Origin: Moraxellaceae bacterium
Lineage (GTDB): Bacteria; Pseudomonadota; Gammaproteobacteria; Pseudomonadales; Moraxellaceae
Assembly (NCBI GenBank): GCA_029237815.1
Contig: JAQZBP010000003.1
Location: 372,001 to 436,000 of the forward strand
Length of the DNA stretch: 64,000 bases
Direction of reading: 5' to 3'
The position numbers were made by a program, and so were the translations under genes. Positions 1-8,576 of the stretch are shown here, piece by piece. The notes under the pieces were generated by a model. That model saw only the letters and a list, made by a program, of their open reading frames with translations. It ran no database searches and was not told where the DNA came from. The first letter of the stretch is position 1, and each line of letters starts with the position of its first letter.

Positions 1-348
1 ATGTTCGCGCGCGTGTTCAAGGGCAAGCAGAAGGTCGAGCCCGACGAGGTGCGTGCGGAAATCGCCAAGACCCGTCGCGACTCCTTCCTCGCCATCGTGC
101 GCGTGCCGAAGCGCTACCTGAAGGTCACCGTCTACCTGGAATTCGAAGACCTGGTGCCGGTGGACGACAAGGTGCGCCACTACGCCTTCCCGAACGGCGA
201 CCTCGGCTTCTCCCTGCTGCCCATCCTGGTGACGCTGCCGGAAAACAAGGACGAGTTCGACATCCGCGCCGTGCGCAAGGTGGTGGAGTTCGACCTGTTC
301 AAGGCGGCCTCCAAGTGGAATGCCGAGGCCACCGGCGCCCTGATCTGA
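1..348 (+). CDS. Unknown protein, probably the 3' part of a gene cut by the window edge
   Basis: The frame is open from the first base and stops at 346-348 (TGA). An ATG occupies bases 1-3, but no upstream sequence is available, so it may be an internal Met. The 115 visible residues are charged and soluble, with no membrane segment, signal peptide or motif that I recognise. The C-terminal half is rich in Val/Phe/Glu and looks like a mixed alpha/beta fold. A hairpin terminator follows about 50 bp downstream, so this is probably the last gene of its unit. No function can be assigned. Confidence 0.6.
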   Translation: MFARVFKGKQKVEPDEVRAEIAKTRRDSFLAIVRVPKRYLKVTVYLEFEDLVPVDDKVRHYAFPNGDLGFSLLPILVTLPENKDEFDIRAVRKVVEFDLFKAASKWNAEATGALI

Positions 349-398
349 TCCGCCTACAGCGCTACAGCTGACCGCAGGACGGGGAAAGCGCAGGATGA

Positions 399-425
399 CA
401 GGCCGGGGCAATGCTCCGGCCTTTT
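399..425 (+). terminator. Rho-independent terminator of the first gene
   Basis: A stem of nine pairs (401-409 with 413-421, one G-T pair) with an AAT loop is followed by TTTT. It lies 51 bp after the stop of the partial gene and about 100 bp before the carotenoid oxygenase start. Confidence 0.75.
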
Positions 426-525
426 CATTTGCGCGCGCCTTCACCGCCGCGGCAGCGGCGGCGGCCGTCTTCCCGGCGGTCGGCTCCGGCCGGCCCGTCA
501 TGTCCACCCGGCAAGGAGAACCGAC

Positions 526-1938
526 ATGTCTGCTGCAGAACTGTTCCAGGACGCCGCCCTCTGGGTACATCGCCGCCTGCAGAAACGCATTCCCTACGGT
601 GCCACCAATCCCTTTCTTGAAGGCCCCTTTGCGCCGGTGGCGCAAGAGGCGACGGAGACCCGACTGAAGGTCAGCGGCAGCATTCCGAAGGAGTTGAACG
701 GAATCCTCGCGCGCATCGGCCCCAATCCGCGCCATGTCGAAAACCCCGCGGCCTACCACTGGTTCCTCGGCGACGGCATGGTGCACGGCCTGAAACTCGA
801 AGACGGCGAGGCGCGCTGGTACCGCAGCCGCTTCATCGGCACAGACAGCGTGCGCCGCGACATGGGCCTGCCCGCCCTGCCCGGCCCGCGCCGCGGCGTC
901 ATGGACGTCGTCAACACCAACATCATCGGCCACGCCGGCCAGCTCTGGGCACTGGTGGAAGCCGGCGCGCTGCCGGTGGCGCTCACCGGCGAGCTGGAGA
1001 GCGTCGGGCATGGCCTGTTTGCCAGTGGCGTGCGCCGCGGCTTCAGCGCGCATCCGCACGCGGATCCGGCCACCGGCGAGCTGCACGCCATCTGCTATGA
1101 CGGTTTCGACCAGCGCCGCGTCTTCCACGAGGTCATCGACAACAAGGGCATGCTCGTGCGCAGCGTGGCCGTGCCGGTGCAGCACGGCCCCATGATCCAC
1201 GACTGCGCGCTGACGCAACGCCATGTGGTCATCCTCGACATGCCGGTCACCTTCTCGGTAACGCGCGCCCTGCAGGGCGCGGCACTGCCCTATGCGTGGA
1301 ATCCGAAGCACCCGGCACGCGTTGGCCTCCTGCCGCGCAACGGCGAGGCGAAAGACGTGCGCTGGTTCGGCGTCGATCCCTGCTTCGTCTTCCACACCGC
1401 CAATGCCCGCGACCTCGAGGACGGCAGCGCGATCCTCGACGTCGTCGTGCACCGGCGCATGTTCGACCGCTCGCGCCAGGGCCCTGAAGACCAGGAAGTG
1501 ACCTTCGAGCGCTGGACGCTGAATGCGCAGACCGGGCGCGTCGAACGCCGCGTGATCCATCGCGGCAGCCAGGAGTTCCCGCGCTTCGACGAGCGCCGCA
1601 GCGGCGCGCCCTACCGCTACGTCTATACCGTCGGCATCAGCGTCAGCGCGCCGCAGCCGAATGCGCTGTACCGGCACGACGTGGAGAGCGGCGAGACGAT
1701 TGCCCACGCCTACGGCGCGCGCCTGCTGTCGGGCGAAGTCGTGTTCGTGCCGCGCAGTAGCACCTCGGCCGAAGACGACGGCTGGCTGCTCTCCTTCGTG
1801 CACGACCTCGACTGCGGCCCCAGCCGTGTCGTGATCCTGAATGCCGGGGACGTGGCCGGTCCGCCGCAGGCGGTGATCGAGCTGCCGCTCCGCGTGCCGC
1901 TGGGCTTCCACGGCAACTGGATTCCCGCCACGGCCTGA
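526..1938 (+). CDS. Carotenoid cleavage oxygenase (RPE65/CCO family)
   Basis: This 470-residue protein has the usual length of bacterial carotenoid/stilbene cleavage oxygenases, which split a C=C bond with O2 at a non-heme Fe(II) centre. The four iron-binding histidines of the seven-bladed propeller are visible: H176 (FSAHPH), H225 (GPMIHD), H290 (FVFHTAN) and H462 (LGFHGNW). The early ARIGPNP segment is also typical of the family. The start is supported by AAGGAG about 8 bp upstream. The substrate cannot be read from sequence; apocarotenoid, carotenoid or lignostilbene cleavage are all possible. It stands alone between terminators, 2 kb from the acyclic terpene cluster, which makes a terpenoid substrate attractive but unproven. 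Confidence 0.9.
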   Translation: MSAAELFQDAALWVHRRLQKRIPYGATNPFLEGPFAPVAQEATETRLKVSGSIPKELNGILARIGPNPRHVENPAAYHWFLGDGMVHGLKLEDGEARWYRSRFIGTDSVRRDMGLPALPGPRRGVMDVVNTNIIGHAGQLWALVEAGALPVALTGELESVGHGLFASGVRRGFSAHPHADPATGELHAICYDGFDQRRVFHEVIDNKGMLVRSVAVPVQHGPMIHDCALTQRHVVILDMPVTFSVTRALQGAALPYAWNPKHPARVGLLPRNGEAKDVRWFGVDPCFVFHTANARDLEDGSAILDVVVHRRMFDRSRQGPEDQEVTFERWTLNAQTGRVERRVIHRGSQEFPRFDERRSGAPYRYVYTVGISVSAPQPNALYRHDVESGETIAHAYGARLLSGEVVFVPRSSTSAEDDGWLLSFVHDLDCGPSRVVILNAGDVAGPPQAVIELPLRVPLGFHGNWIPATA

Positions 1939-1950
1939 CACCGCGGCCAT

Positions 1951-1982
1951 AAAAAAGGGCGAGGGAATTCTCCACTCGCCCA
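1951..1982 (-). terminator. Terminator of the peroxiredoxin gene
   Basis: Read on the minus strand, GGGCGAG pairs with CTCGCCC (1975-1981 with 1957-1963) across an 11-nt loop and is followed by TTTTTT. It is placed for the minus-strand peroxiredoxin ending at 2029; the plus-strand oxygenase ends only 13 bp away. Confidence 0.8.
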
Positions 1983-2028
1983 AGGCCATTTCCTTACCGT
2001 CGCGGCATCTGGCCGCGGCATTCCGCAT

Positions 2029-2559
2029 TCAGCGCAGGTGCTGTTCGATCACGGCTTCCGGAAGATGGTCGCTGATGTCCCGACCGTAATAGGCCACGAG
2101 CACCCTGCCTTCCTCGTCGATGATGAAATCCGCCGGCACCATGTTGATATCGCCTTCCATCTTGCCCGGCATGAAGCCTTCCTTCATGGCCGCGCCGAAC
2201 TTGCCGAGCTGCAACCCGCCCTTCAGGAAGGCGCCCCAGGAGCCCTCCACGCCGTACTGGCGGTAAAGGCCGCGCGTGGGGTCGGGCAGGATGGCGAAGG
2301 GGCGCGGCTCGCTGCCCGCATGCTCCAGGATGCTCTCGCGGGGCGACTGGAATACGGCGACGAGGTCGAGCCCGCGCGCCTGCCAGGCGGGCGCCTGCCG
2401 GGAGAGGTGATGCACGCGCAGGTTGCAGAAGGGACAGGAGGCGTAGCGGTAGAAGGACAGCAGCACCTTGCGGCCCCGGAACTGCTCCAGGCCGACAGCA
2501 TTGCCGTAAAGATCGGAAAGGGAAAAGGCCGGGGCCTGGACGCCGGGAGAAAGCTTCAT
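2029..2559 (-). CDS. Peroxiredoxin-like protein (AhpC/TSA fold)
   Basis: A 176-residue thioredoxin-fold protein starting MKLSPGVQAPAF, the normal N-terminus of the AhpC/TSA family. The active-site segment is SCPFC, a CxxC pair after the GRKVLLSFYRYA strand, as in peroxiredoxin-like (PRX-like2) and alkyl-hydroperoxide-reductase-like proteins. It is expected to reduce peroxides or act as a thiol oxidoreductase in the cytoplasm; no signal peptide is seen. The ATG at 2557-2559 is chosen over an upstream in-frame start because CAGGAG precedes it and the family begins here. A perfect FNR-type box lies 50 bp upstream (2609-2622), so expression may respond to oxygen. Confidence 0.85.
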   Translation of the reverse strand: MKLSPGVQAPAFSLSDLYGNAVGLEQFRGRKVLLSFYRYASCPFCNLRVHHLSRQAPAWQARGLDLVAVFQSPRESILEHAGSEPRPFAILPDPTRGLYRQYGVEGSWGAFLKGGLQLGKFGAAMKEGFMPGKMEGDINMVPADFIIDEEGRVLVAYYGRDISDHLPEAVIEQHLR

Positions 2560-2608
2560 CGAGGAACTCCTGGGAGCGGGAGGCCGGAATCCGCTCCGGC
2601 CTGACACT

Positions 2609-2622
2609 TTGATACATATCAA
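2609..2622. promoter_or_regulatory. Perfect FNR/ANR-type box upstream of the peroxiredoxin gene
   Basis: TTGATACATATCAA matches TTGAT-N4-ATCAA with no mismatch. It is centred 56 bp upstream of the peroxiredoxin ATG and lies downstream of the minus-strand membrane gene. The window encodes an Fnr with all four cluster cysteines. A clear -10 at the class II distance is not obvious here. Confidence 0.65.
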
Positions 2623-2697
2623 ACTATCGAAGTGGGAGACAGCCCCGCCGCAGCGCACCCGACCGGCGGCAAGCGCCGCCGCGTGCCTGCCCTGGGC

Positions 2698-3159
2698 TCA
2701 GATCAGCGCCAGGGTCCGCAGCAGGCCGGCAAAGAGCACCAGGAAGCCGCCGATCTCGCCGACGATCAGGGCGCCCATGAAGCCATGCAGCAGCACGCCC
2801 GGCAGCGTCAGCGGCCCCAGCCGGTGCGGCCGCGCCAGCTGGTTGTCGGTATCGCGCAGCAGGCCGTGCAGCACGTAGGTGAAGATCGCTGCGCCAAAGA
2901 ACAGCACCGGCAGCAGCGCGGCCCAGACATTCACGGTCGCCGACCAGGCGCTGAGTGCGGCGAAGACCGCGAGCAACTGCGCCGCGAAGGCATACATCAG
3001 CGAGCTGCGGTGCGCGATGTTGACGTAGTAAGGCGCCTCCGCCTTGTCGCTGCCGGCCATGGCCAGGTACTTCCAGACGCCGGTCAGCAAGCCGGTGAGG
3101 AAGAACAGCCCCGAGGCGACGAGGGCGACCGCCACGGCGGGCGTTGGGGTAAAGGGCAT
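2698..3159 (-). CDS. Four-helix integral membrane protein
   Basis: The 153-residue product has four hydrophobic segments (about residues 8-30, 52-72, 75-97 and 121-150) separated by short polar loops, one containing a His-Arg pair (NIAHRSS). No conserved domain name comes to mind; the general look is that of small uncharacterised proteobacterial inner-membrane proteins. The start is backed by AAGGAA. It lies 50 bp downstream of atuR on the same strand and could be co-transcribed with it, but nothing links it to terpene use. Confidence 0.75.
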   Translation of the reverse strand: MPFTPTPAVAVALVASGLFFLTGLLTGVWKYLAMAGSDKAEAPYYVNIAHRSSLMYAFAAQLLAVFAALSAWSATVNVWAALLPVLFFGAAIFTYVLHGLLRDTDNQLARPHRLGPLTLPGVLLHGFMGALIVGEIGGFLVLFAGLLRTLALI

Positions 3160-3209
3160 GGCGGGATTCCTTGCAGACGGAAGACGGGACGCGATTGTAG
3201 CGGTGGCGG

Positions 3210-3818
3210 CTACTGCGGCCCCAGCGCCATTTCCAGCACCAGGTCGGTGAGCTGTTCCAGCGTCACCGGACCGTTGCGCTTGTACCAGTTGCGCGTCCAG
3301 CCGATGGCTCCGGCCAGCAGGCGGCGGGTGATGAAGGGATCATGGCGCAGCAGCCCCTGGGCACGAGCGTCGGCCAGCACCTGCAGCCAGAACGCCTCGT
3401 AGTCCTCGCGCATCGCCAGCAACTCACGCTGTTTGTCCGGCGACACCGCGTTCCATTCATAGACCAGCACGGTCATGGCGTCGCCAGTCTCGCCGAGGAT
3501 GGACTCCAGCTCGGCACGGATCAGGTTGCGCAGCTGCTGGCGGGGACCGGTGCCGGTCTCCACCGCCTCCTTCATGCGGTCGTGGTTGAAGCGGATGCCC
3601 TCCTCCATGACGGCGCAGAGGATGTCCTCCTTGGTCTTGAAGTGGTGGAAGAGCGAGCCGGACTGGATACCGACCACCTTCGCCAGGTCGCGCACCGTGG
3701 TGCGCTCGTAGCCCTGGGTGCGGAACAGGTGGGCGGCAGCGCGCAGGACCCGGCCGCGGGGGCTGTCGTCCAGGCCCCCCATGAGCGGAATGCTGCTTAG
3801 CGACGATACGGCGGACAT
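3210..3818 (-). CDS. atuR: TetR-family repressor of the atu cluster (AtuR)
   Basis: The 202-residue protein has an N-terminal TetR helix-turn-helix at about residues 17-65 (RGRVLRAAAHLFRTQGY, then SGSLFHHFKTKEDIL), followed by a helical ligand-binding domain. The start at 3818 is chosen because GGAGGG sits 9 bp upstream and the longer frame lacks this. In Pseudomonas aeruginosa AtuR represses the atu operon by binding inverted repeats between atuR and atuA. The same divergent layout is seen here, with palindromes in the 214-bp gap. The ligand is probably an acyl-CoA pathway intermediate (inference). Confidence 0.88.
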   Translation of the reverse strand: MSAVSSLSSIPLMGGLDDSPRGRVLRAAAHLFRTQGYERTTVRDLAKVVGIQSGSLFHHFKTKEDILCAVMEEGIRFNHDRMKEAVETGTGPRQQLRNLIRAELESILGETGDAMTVLVYEWNAVSPDKQRELLAMREDYEAFWLQVLADARAQGLLRHDPFITRRLLAGAIGWTRNWYKRNGPVTLEQLTDLVLEMALGPQ

Positions 3819-3897
3819 CGGTGAAACCCTCCAGGAACCGGGCCGCGGGCGCGGTTCGTGCCCAAGGCCGCGGATTCTCCACAACCTCAAGCAAAAC

Positions 3898-3915
3898 AGC
3901 CACTTGTCCGTGGCT
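3898..3915. promoter_or_regulatory. Inverted repeat in the atuR-atuA gap, candidate operator
   Basis: AGCCAC and GTGGCT (6 bp, perfect) flank a 6-nt spacer, with partly symmetrical A/T-rich flanks. It lies 80 bp upstream of the atuR start and 118 bp upstream of atuA. AtuR of P. aeruginosa is known to bind two inverted repeats in this gap; whether this is one of them is inference. Confidence 0.4.
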
Positions 3916-3962
3916 TTTGTTCTTCGGTGGCGAGCCCGGGGCTGATGCCGAGACAGCCAAAC

Positions 3963-4013
3963 CAAGCGCTTGCTTTGTCGCGCTTCGGGTCGTATCGTAG
4001 CCCTCGTTTTTGG
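3963..4013 (+). promoter_or_regulatory. Predicted atuA promoter with overlapping palindrome CAAGCGCTTG
   Basis: TTGCTT (3970-3975) and TATCGT (3993-3998) are separated by 17 bp, a good sigma-70 arrangement. A perfect 10-bp palindrome, CAAGCGCTTG (3963-3972), overlaps the -35, where a TetR repressor could block RNA polymerase. GCCCTCGTTTTTGG (4000-4013) follows the -10 and recurs exactly after the atuH -10. Confidence 0.55.
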
Positions 4014-4032
4014 ATAACGCCAGTACCCTGCC

Positions 4033-5817
4033 ATGACCCAAGCATCTGTCCGTATCGGCTGCGCCTCCGGCTTCTGGGGCGACACCAACACCGCCGCCTT
4101 CCAGCTCGTGAAGATGGCGAAGATCGACTACCTCGTCTTCGATTACCTCTCCGAAATCACCATGTCGATCATGGCCCGTGCGCAGGAAAAGGATCCGGCC
4201 CAGGGCTATGCCACCGACTTCGTGACGCGCGTCATGGGCCCGCTGCTGAAGGACATTGCGGAAAAGAAGATCAAGGTCGTGAGCAATGCCGGCGGCATCA
4301 ACCCGCTCGGCTGCCGCGACGCGCTGAACCGGCTGATCGCCGACGCCGGCCTGAACCTGAAGGTGGCCGTGGTGGTGGGCGACAACCTCACCGACCGCCA
4401 GCAGGAATTCCGCGCCGCCGGCACCCAGGAGATGTTCTCCGGCGCTGCCATGCCGGCGCAGCTCGCCAGCATGAACGCCTATCTCGGCGCCGTGCCCATC
4501 CGCGACGCGCTCGCCGCCGGCGCCGACATCGTCATCACCGGCCGCTGCGTGGATTCCGCCGTGGTGGTGGGCCCCTTGCTGCACGAGTTCGGCTGGTCGC
4601 TCGACGACTACGACAAGCTCGCCCAGGCCTCGTTGGCCGGCCACATCATCGAATGCGGCGCGCAGTGCAACGGCGGCAACTTCACCGACTGGGAGAGCGT
4701 GCCGGGCTACGAGAACATGGGCTTCCCCATCGCCGAAGTCTTCCCGGACAGCAGCTTCACGATCTCCAAGCCGGCCGGCACCGGCGGCCTGATTACGCCC
4801 GCCACCATCAGCGAGCAGATCGTCTACGAGATCGGCGATCCGCAGGCCTACCTGCTGCCGGACGTCACCGCCGACTTCTCGCACACGACGCTCTCGCAAG
4901 TGGAAGAGAACGTGGTGCGCGTCTCCGGCGCGCGCGGCACCGCGCCCACCGACTCCTACAAGGTCAGTGCGACCTATCCCGACGGCTATCGCACCATCGT
5001 CAGCTTCATGATCGGTGGCATGGACGCGAAGCGGAAAGGCGAGCGCGTGGCCAACGCCATCCTCACCAAGTGCGAGCGCGTGCTGGCAATGCGTGGCGCG
5101 CCCGGCTTCACGGCGAAAGACGTGGAGATCATCGGCACGGAAACCACTTACGGCGCCCATGGCCGTCATGCCAACACGCGCGAGGTCGTGGTGAAGATCG
5201 CCGTCACGCACCCCGTGAAAGAAGCGCTGCTGTTCTTCGCCTCGGAAATCGCGCAGGCCTCGACCGGCATGGCACCGGGCCTGGCGGGTATCTTCGGCGG
5301 CCGTCCCAAGCCCTCGCCGGTGGTGAAACTGTTCTCCTGCCTCGTGAAGAAATCACAGGTGCCGGTGGCGATCGATCTCGACGGCGAGCGCCGCACCGTG
5401 GACATCCCCGCCGGCTCCGGCGCGCCGCTGCCGACACCGCTCGTGGCGGGCGAAACCGCCCGTCTCGCCGGCGATGAAGTCGAAGTGCCGCTGGTGAAGC
5501 TTGCCTGGGGCCGCAGCGGCGACAAGGGCAACAGCTCCAACATCGGCATCATCGCGCGCCGCCCCGAATACCTGCCGTACATCCGCGCGTCGGTGAACGA
5601 ACAGAGCGTGCGCGCATGGATGGCGCATGTGCTGGACGGCGACAACAGCGTGATCACCCGCTACGAGCTGCCCGGCCTCCACGCCGTGAACTTCCTGATG
5701 ACGAACGCGCTGGGCGGGGGCGGCATTGCCAGCCTGCGCATCGATCCGCAGGGCAAAGCGCTGGGCCAGCAGTTGCTGGAGATCCCGGTGAAGATTCCCG
5801 CGGCGCTCCTGAAGTAA
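4033..5817 (+). CDS. atuA: Acyclic terpene utilisation protein AtuA (DUF1446)
   Basis: A 594-residue protein matching AtuA: a long DUF1446 domain (about residues 5-450; IGCASGFWGD at the N-terminus, VVSNAGGINP and TGRCVDSAVV inside) followed by a roughly 100-residue C-terminal domain (VKLAWGRSGDKGNSSNIG). Genetic work in Pseudomonas shows AtuA is needed for citronellol/geraniol growth, but its reaction is not established as far as I know. It is the first gene of the plus-strand operon, divergent from atuR, and is followed by a 231-bp structured gap before atuB. Its presence separates this cluster from the similar leucine (liu) clusters. Confidence 0.92.
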   Translation: MTQASVRIGCASGFWGDTNTAAFQLVKMAKIDYLVFDYLSEITMSIMARAQEKDPAQGYATDFVTRVMGPLLKDIAEKKIKVVSNAGGINPLGCRDALNRLIADAGLNLKVAVVVGDNLTDRQQEFRAAGTQEMFSGAAMPAQLASMNAYLGAVPIRDALAAGADIVITGRCVDSAVVVGPLLHEFGWSLDDYDKLAQASLAGHIIECGAQCNGGNFTDWESVPGYENMGFPIAEVFPDSSFTISKPAGTGGLITPATISEQIVYEIGDPQAYLLPDVTADFSHTTLSQVEENVVRVSGARGTAPTDSYKVSATYPDGYRTIVSFMIGGMDAKRKGERVANAILTKCERVLAMRGAPGFTAKDVEIIGTETTYGAHGRHANTREVVVKIAVTHPVKEALLFFASEIAQASTGMAPGLAGIFGGRPKPSPVVKLFSCLVKKSQVPVAIDLDGERRTVDIPAGSGAPLPTPLVAGETARLAGDEVEVPLVKLAWGRSGDKGNSSNIGIIARRPEYLPYIRASVNEQSVRAWMAHVLDGDNSVITRYELPGLHAVNFLMTNALGGGGIASLRIDPQGKALGQQLLEIPVKIPAALLK

Positions 5818-5836
5818 CGCGAGACTGACGTGCGCG

Positions 5837-5966
5837 CCTTGTGCGTGCACAACCCGCACAAGGGCCGGACGGCACGCGGGCAATGGCAATGCCGGACACC
5901 CGCGGAGCCGCTGCCGGCGATGTGCAGGCGCCTTCACCGACCGTGATCGGGCTGCACGGTGAAGGC
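5837..5966 (+). other. Two hairpins in the atuA-atuB intergenic region
   Basis: The first is CCTTGTGCG/CGCACAAGG (5837-5845 with 5855-5863), a 9-bp stem. The second is GCCTTCACCG/CGGTGAAGGC (5930-5939 with 5957-5966), a 10-bp stem. Neither is followed by a T-tract, so they look like RNA-processing or stability structures rather than terminators. The gap (5818-6048) is much longer than the other atu gaps. Confidence 0.5.
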
Positions 5967-6048
5967 ACACCCACCCAGTTCAAATGCCCCGCTGCGTTCG
6001 CGCTGCCGATGCGCGCGAGCCCGGGCAAACCCCGAAAGGACGAATCGC

Positions 6049-6920
<872 letters not shown>

Positions 6921-6921
<1 letters not shown>

Positions 6922-8534
6922 TGGCCGCCATCGAGTCCGCCGTCGACTGCCTGAGCCCCGAGTTCCGCGCCAACGCCGAGGCGCTGGAGAAGACCATCGC
7001 CGAGCTTCGCGCCATCCAGCAGAAGGTGGTCGACAAGTCCTACGAGGCCCGCCCCAAGTTCGACAAGCGCGGCCAGGTGCTGCCGCACGAGCGCCTGCAG
7101 CTGCTGCTGGACCCGGGTTCACCCTTTGTGGAGTTGTGCGGCCTTGCCGGCTACCAGCAACATGACGACAAGGACGGCTCGGAGGCCGGCGGCGGCATCC
7201 TCTCCGGCATCGGTTACGTCAGCGGCGTGCGCTGCCTGGTCAATGCCAGCAACAGCGCCATCAAGGGCGGCACCATCTCGCCCGCCGGCCTGCAGAAGAC
7301 GCTGCGCCTGCAGGAGATCGCGCTGGAAAACCGGCTGCCCATCGTGACGCTGGCGGAAAGCGGCGGCGCCAACCTCAATTACGCGGGGGAAATTTTCGTG
7401 CATGGCGCACGCGGCTTCGCCAACCAGGCCCGCCTCTCGGCGGCCGGCATTCCGCAAATCACCGTGGTGCACGGTAACGCCACCGCGGGCGGCGCCTACC
7501 AGCCCGGACTCTCCGACTACGTGATCCTGGTGCGCAAGCGCTCCCAGATGTTCCTGGCCGGCCCGCCCCTGCTGTTTGCCGCCACCGGCGAGGTCGCGAC
7601 AGAAGAAGCCCTGGGCGGCGCCGAAATGCATGCCCAGGTCGCCGGCACCGGCGAATACCTGGCCGAGAACGACGCCGACGCCATCCGCATGGCGCGCGAG
7701 ATCGTCGCGATGCTGAACTGGAAGGAAACGACGCCGGCCGTGGGCCAGGCCTACAGCGAGCCGCTGTATCCGGCCGAGGAACTCATCGGCCTGGTGCCGA
7801 GCGACGCCAAGAAGCCCTTCGACATGAAGGAGGTCATTGCCCGCCTGGTCGACGGCTCCGACTTCCTGGAATTCAAGAGCGAATACGACAGCCAGACGGT
7901 GTGCGGCTGGGCCCGCATCGGTGGCTTCGTGGTGGGCATCATCACCAACAACGGCCCCATCACGCCGCAGGGCGCCAGCAAGGCCTCGCAATTCATCCAG
8001 ATGTGCGACCAGACCGGCCGCCCGCTGCTCTTTTTGCACAACACCACCGGCTTCATGGTGGGCACCGATTCGGAACAGCAGGGCGTGATCAAGCACGGCT
8101 CCAAGATGATACAGGCCGTGGCCAACTGCCGCGTGCCCAAGATCTCGCTGGTGGTGGGCGGCTCCTACGGCGCCGGCAACTATGCCATGTGCGGCCGTGG
8201 CCTGGACCCGCGCTTCATCTTCGCCTGGCCCAATTCGCGCACCGCGGTCATGGGCGGCGCCCAGGCCGGCAAGGTGCTGCGCATCGTCACCGAGGCCAAG
8301 CAGCGCAAGGCCGGCATCGAGGTCAACCCGCAGATGCTGGACTTCATCGAGCAGAGCACGGCGCTGAAGCTGGACGAGCAGTCCACCGCGCTCTTCAACA
8401 CCTCGCGCCTGTTCGACGACGGACTCATCGACCCGCGCGACTCGCGCCGGCTGCTCGTGTTCCTGCTGCAGACCATCGCGGAGGCGCAAGCCCGTACCCT
8501 GAATCCCAACAGCTACGGCGTGGCGCGTTTCTAG
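6921..8534 (+). CDS. atuC: Geranyl-CoA carboxylase beta subunit (carboxyltransferase) AtuC
   Basis: A 537-residue biotin-dependent carboxyltransferase of the propionyl/methylcrotonyl-CoA carboxylase beta class, in the normal size range. Hallmarks include GGGILSGIGYVSG, the acyl-CoA-site GGTISPAGLQKTLR, ESGGANL, HGNATAGGAYQPG, and the C-terminal-half GGSYGAGNYAMCGRGLDPRF. With AtuF it should carboxylate the beta-methyl carbon of cis-geranyl-CoA, which makes the branched chain degradable. By sequence alone methylcrotonyl-CoA carboxylase would be equally possible; the flanking atuA, atuB, atuG and the two-subunit split decide for geranyl-CoA. It overlaps atuB by one base. Confidence 0.9.
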
Positions 8535-8576
8535 CGCTGATTTGCACGCCCGGCCTTTTTGCAGGAGTAAAAGAAG

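Noticed and set aside
3457..5211. Long minus-strand frame over atuR and atuA
   Set aside because: It is the mirror of the GC-rich codons of atuA, has no ribosome site or known domain, and runs through the atu promoters.
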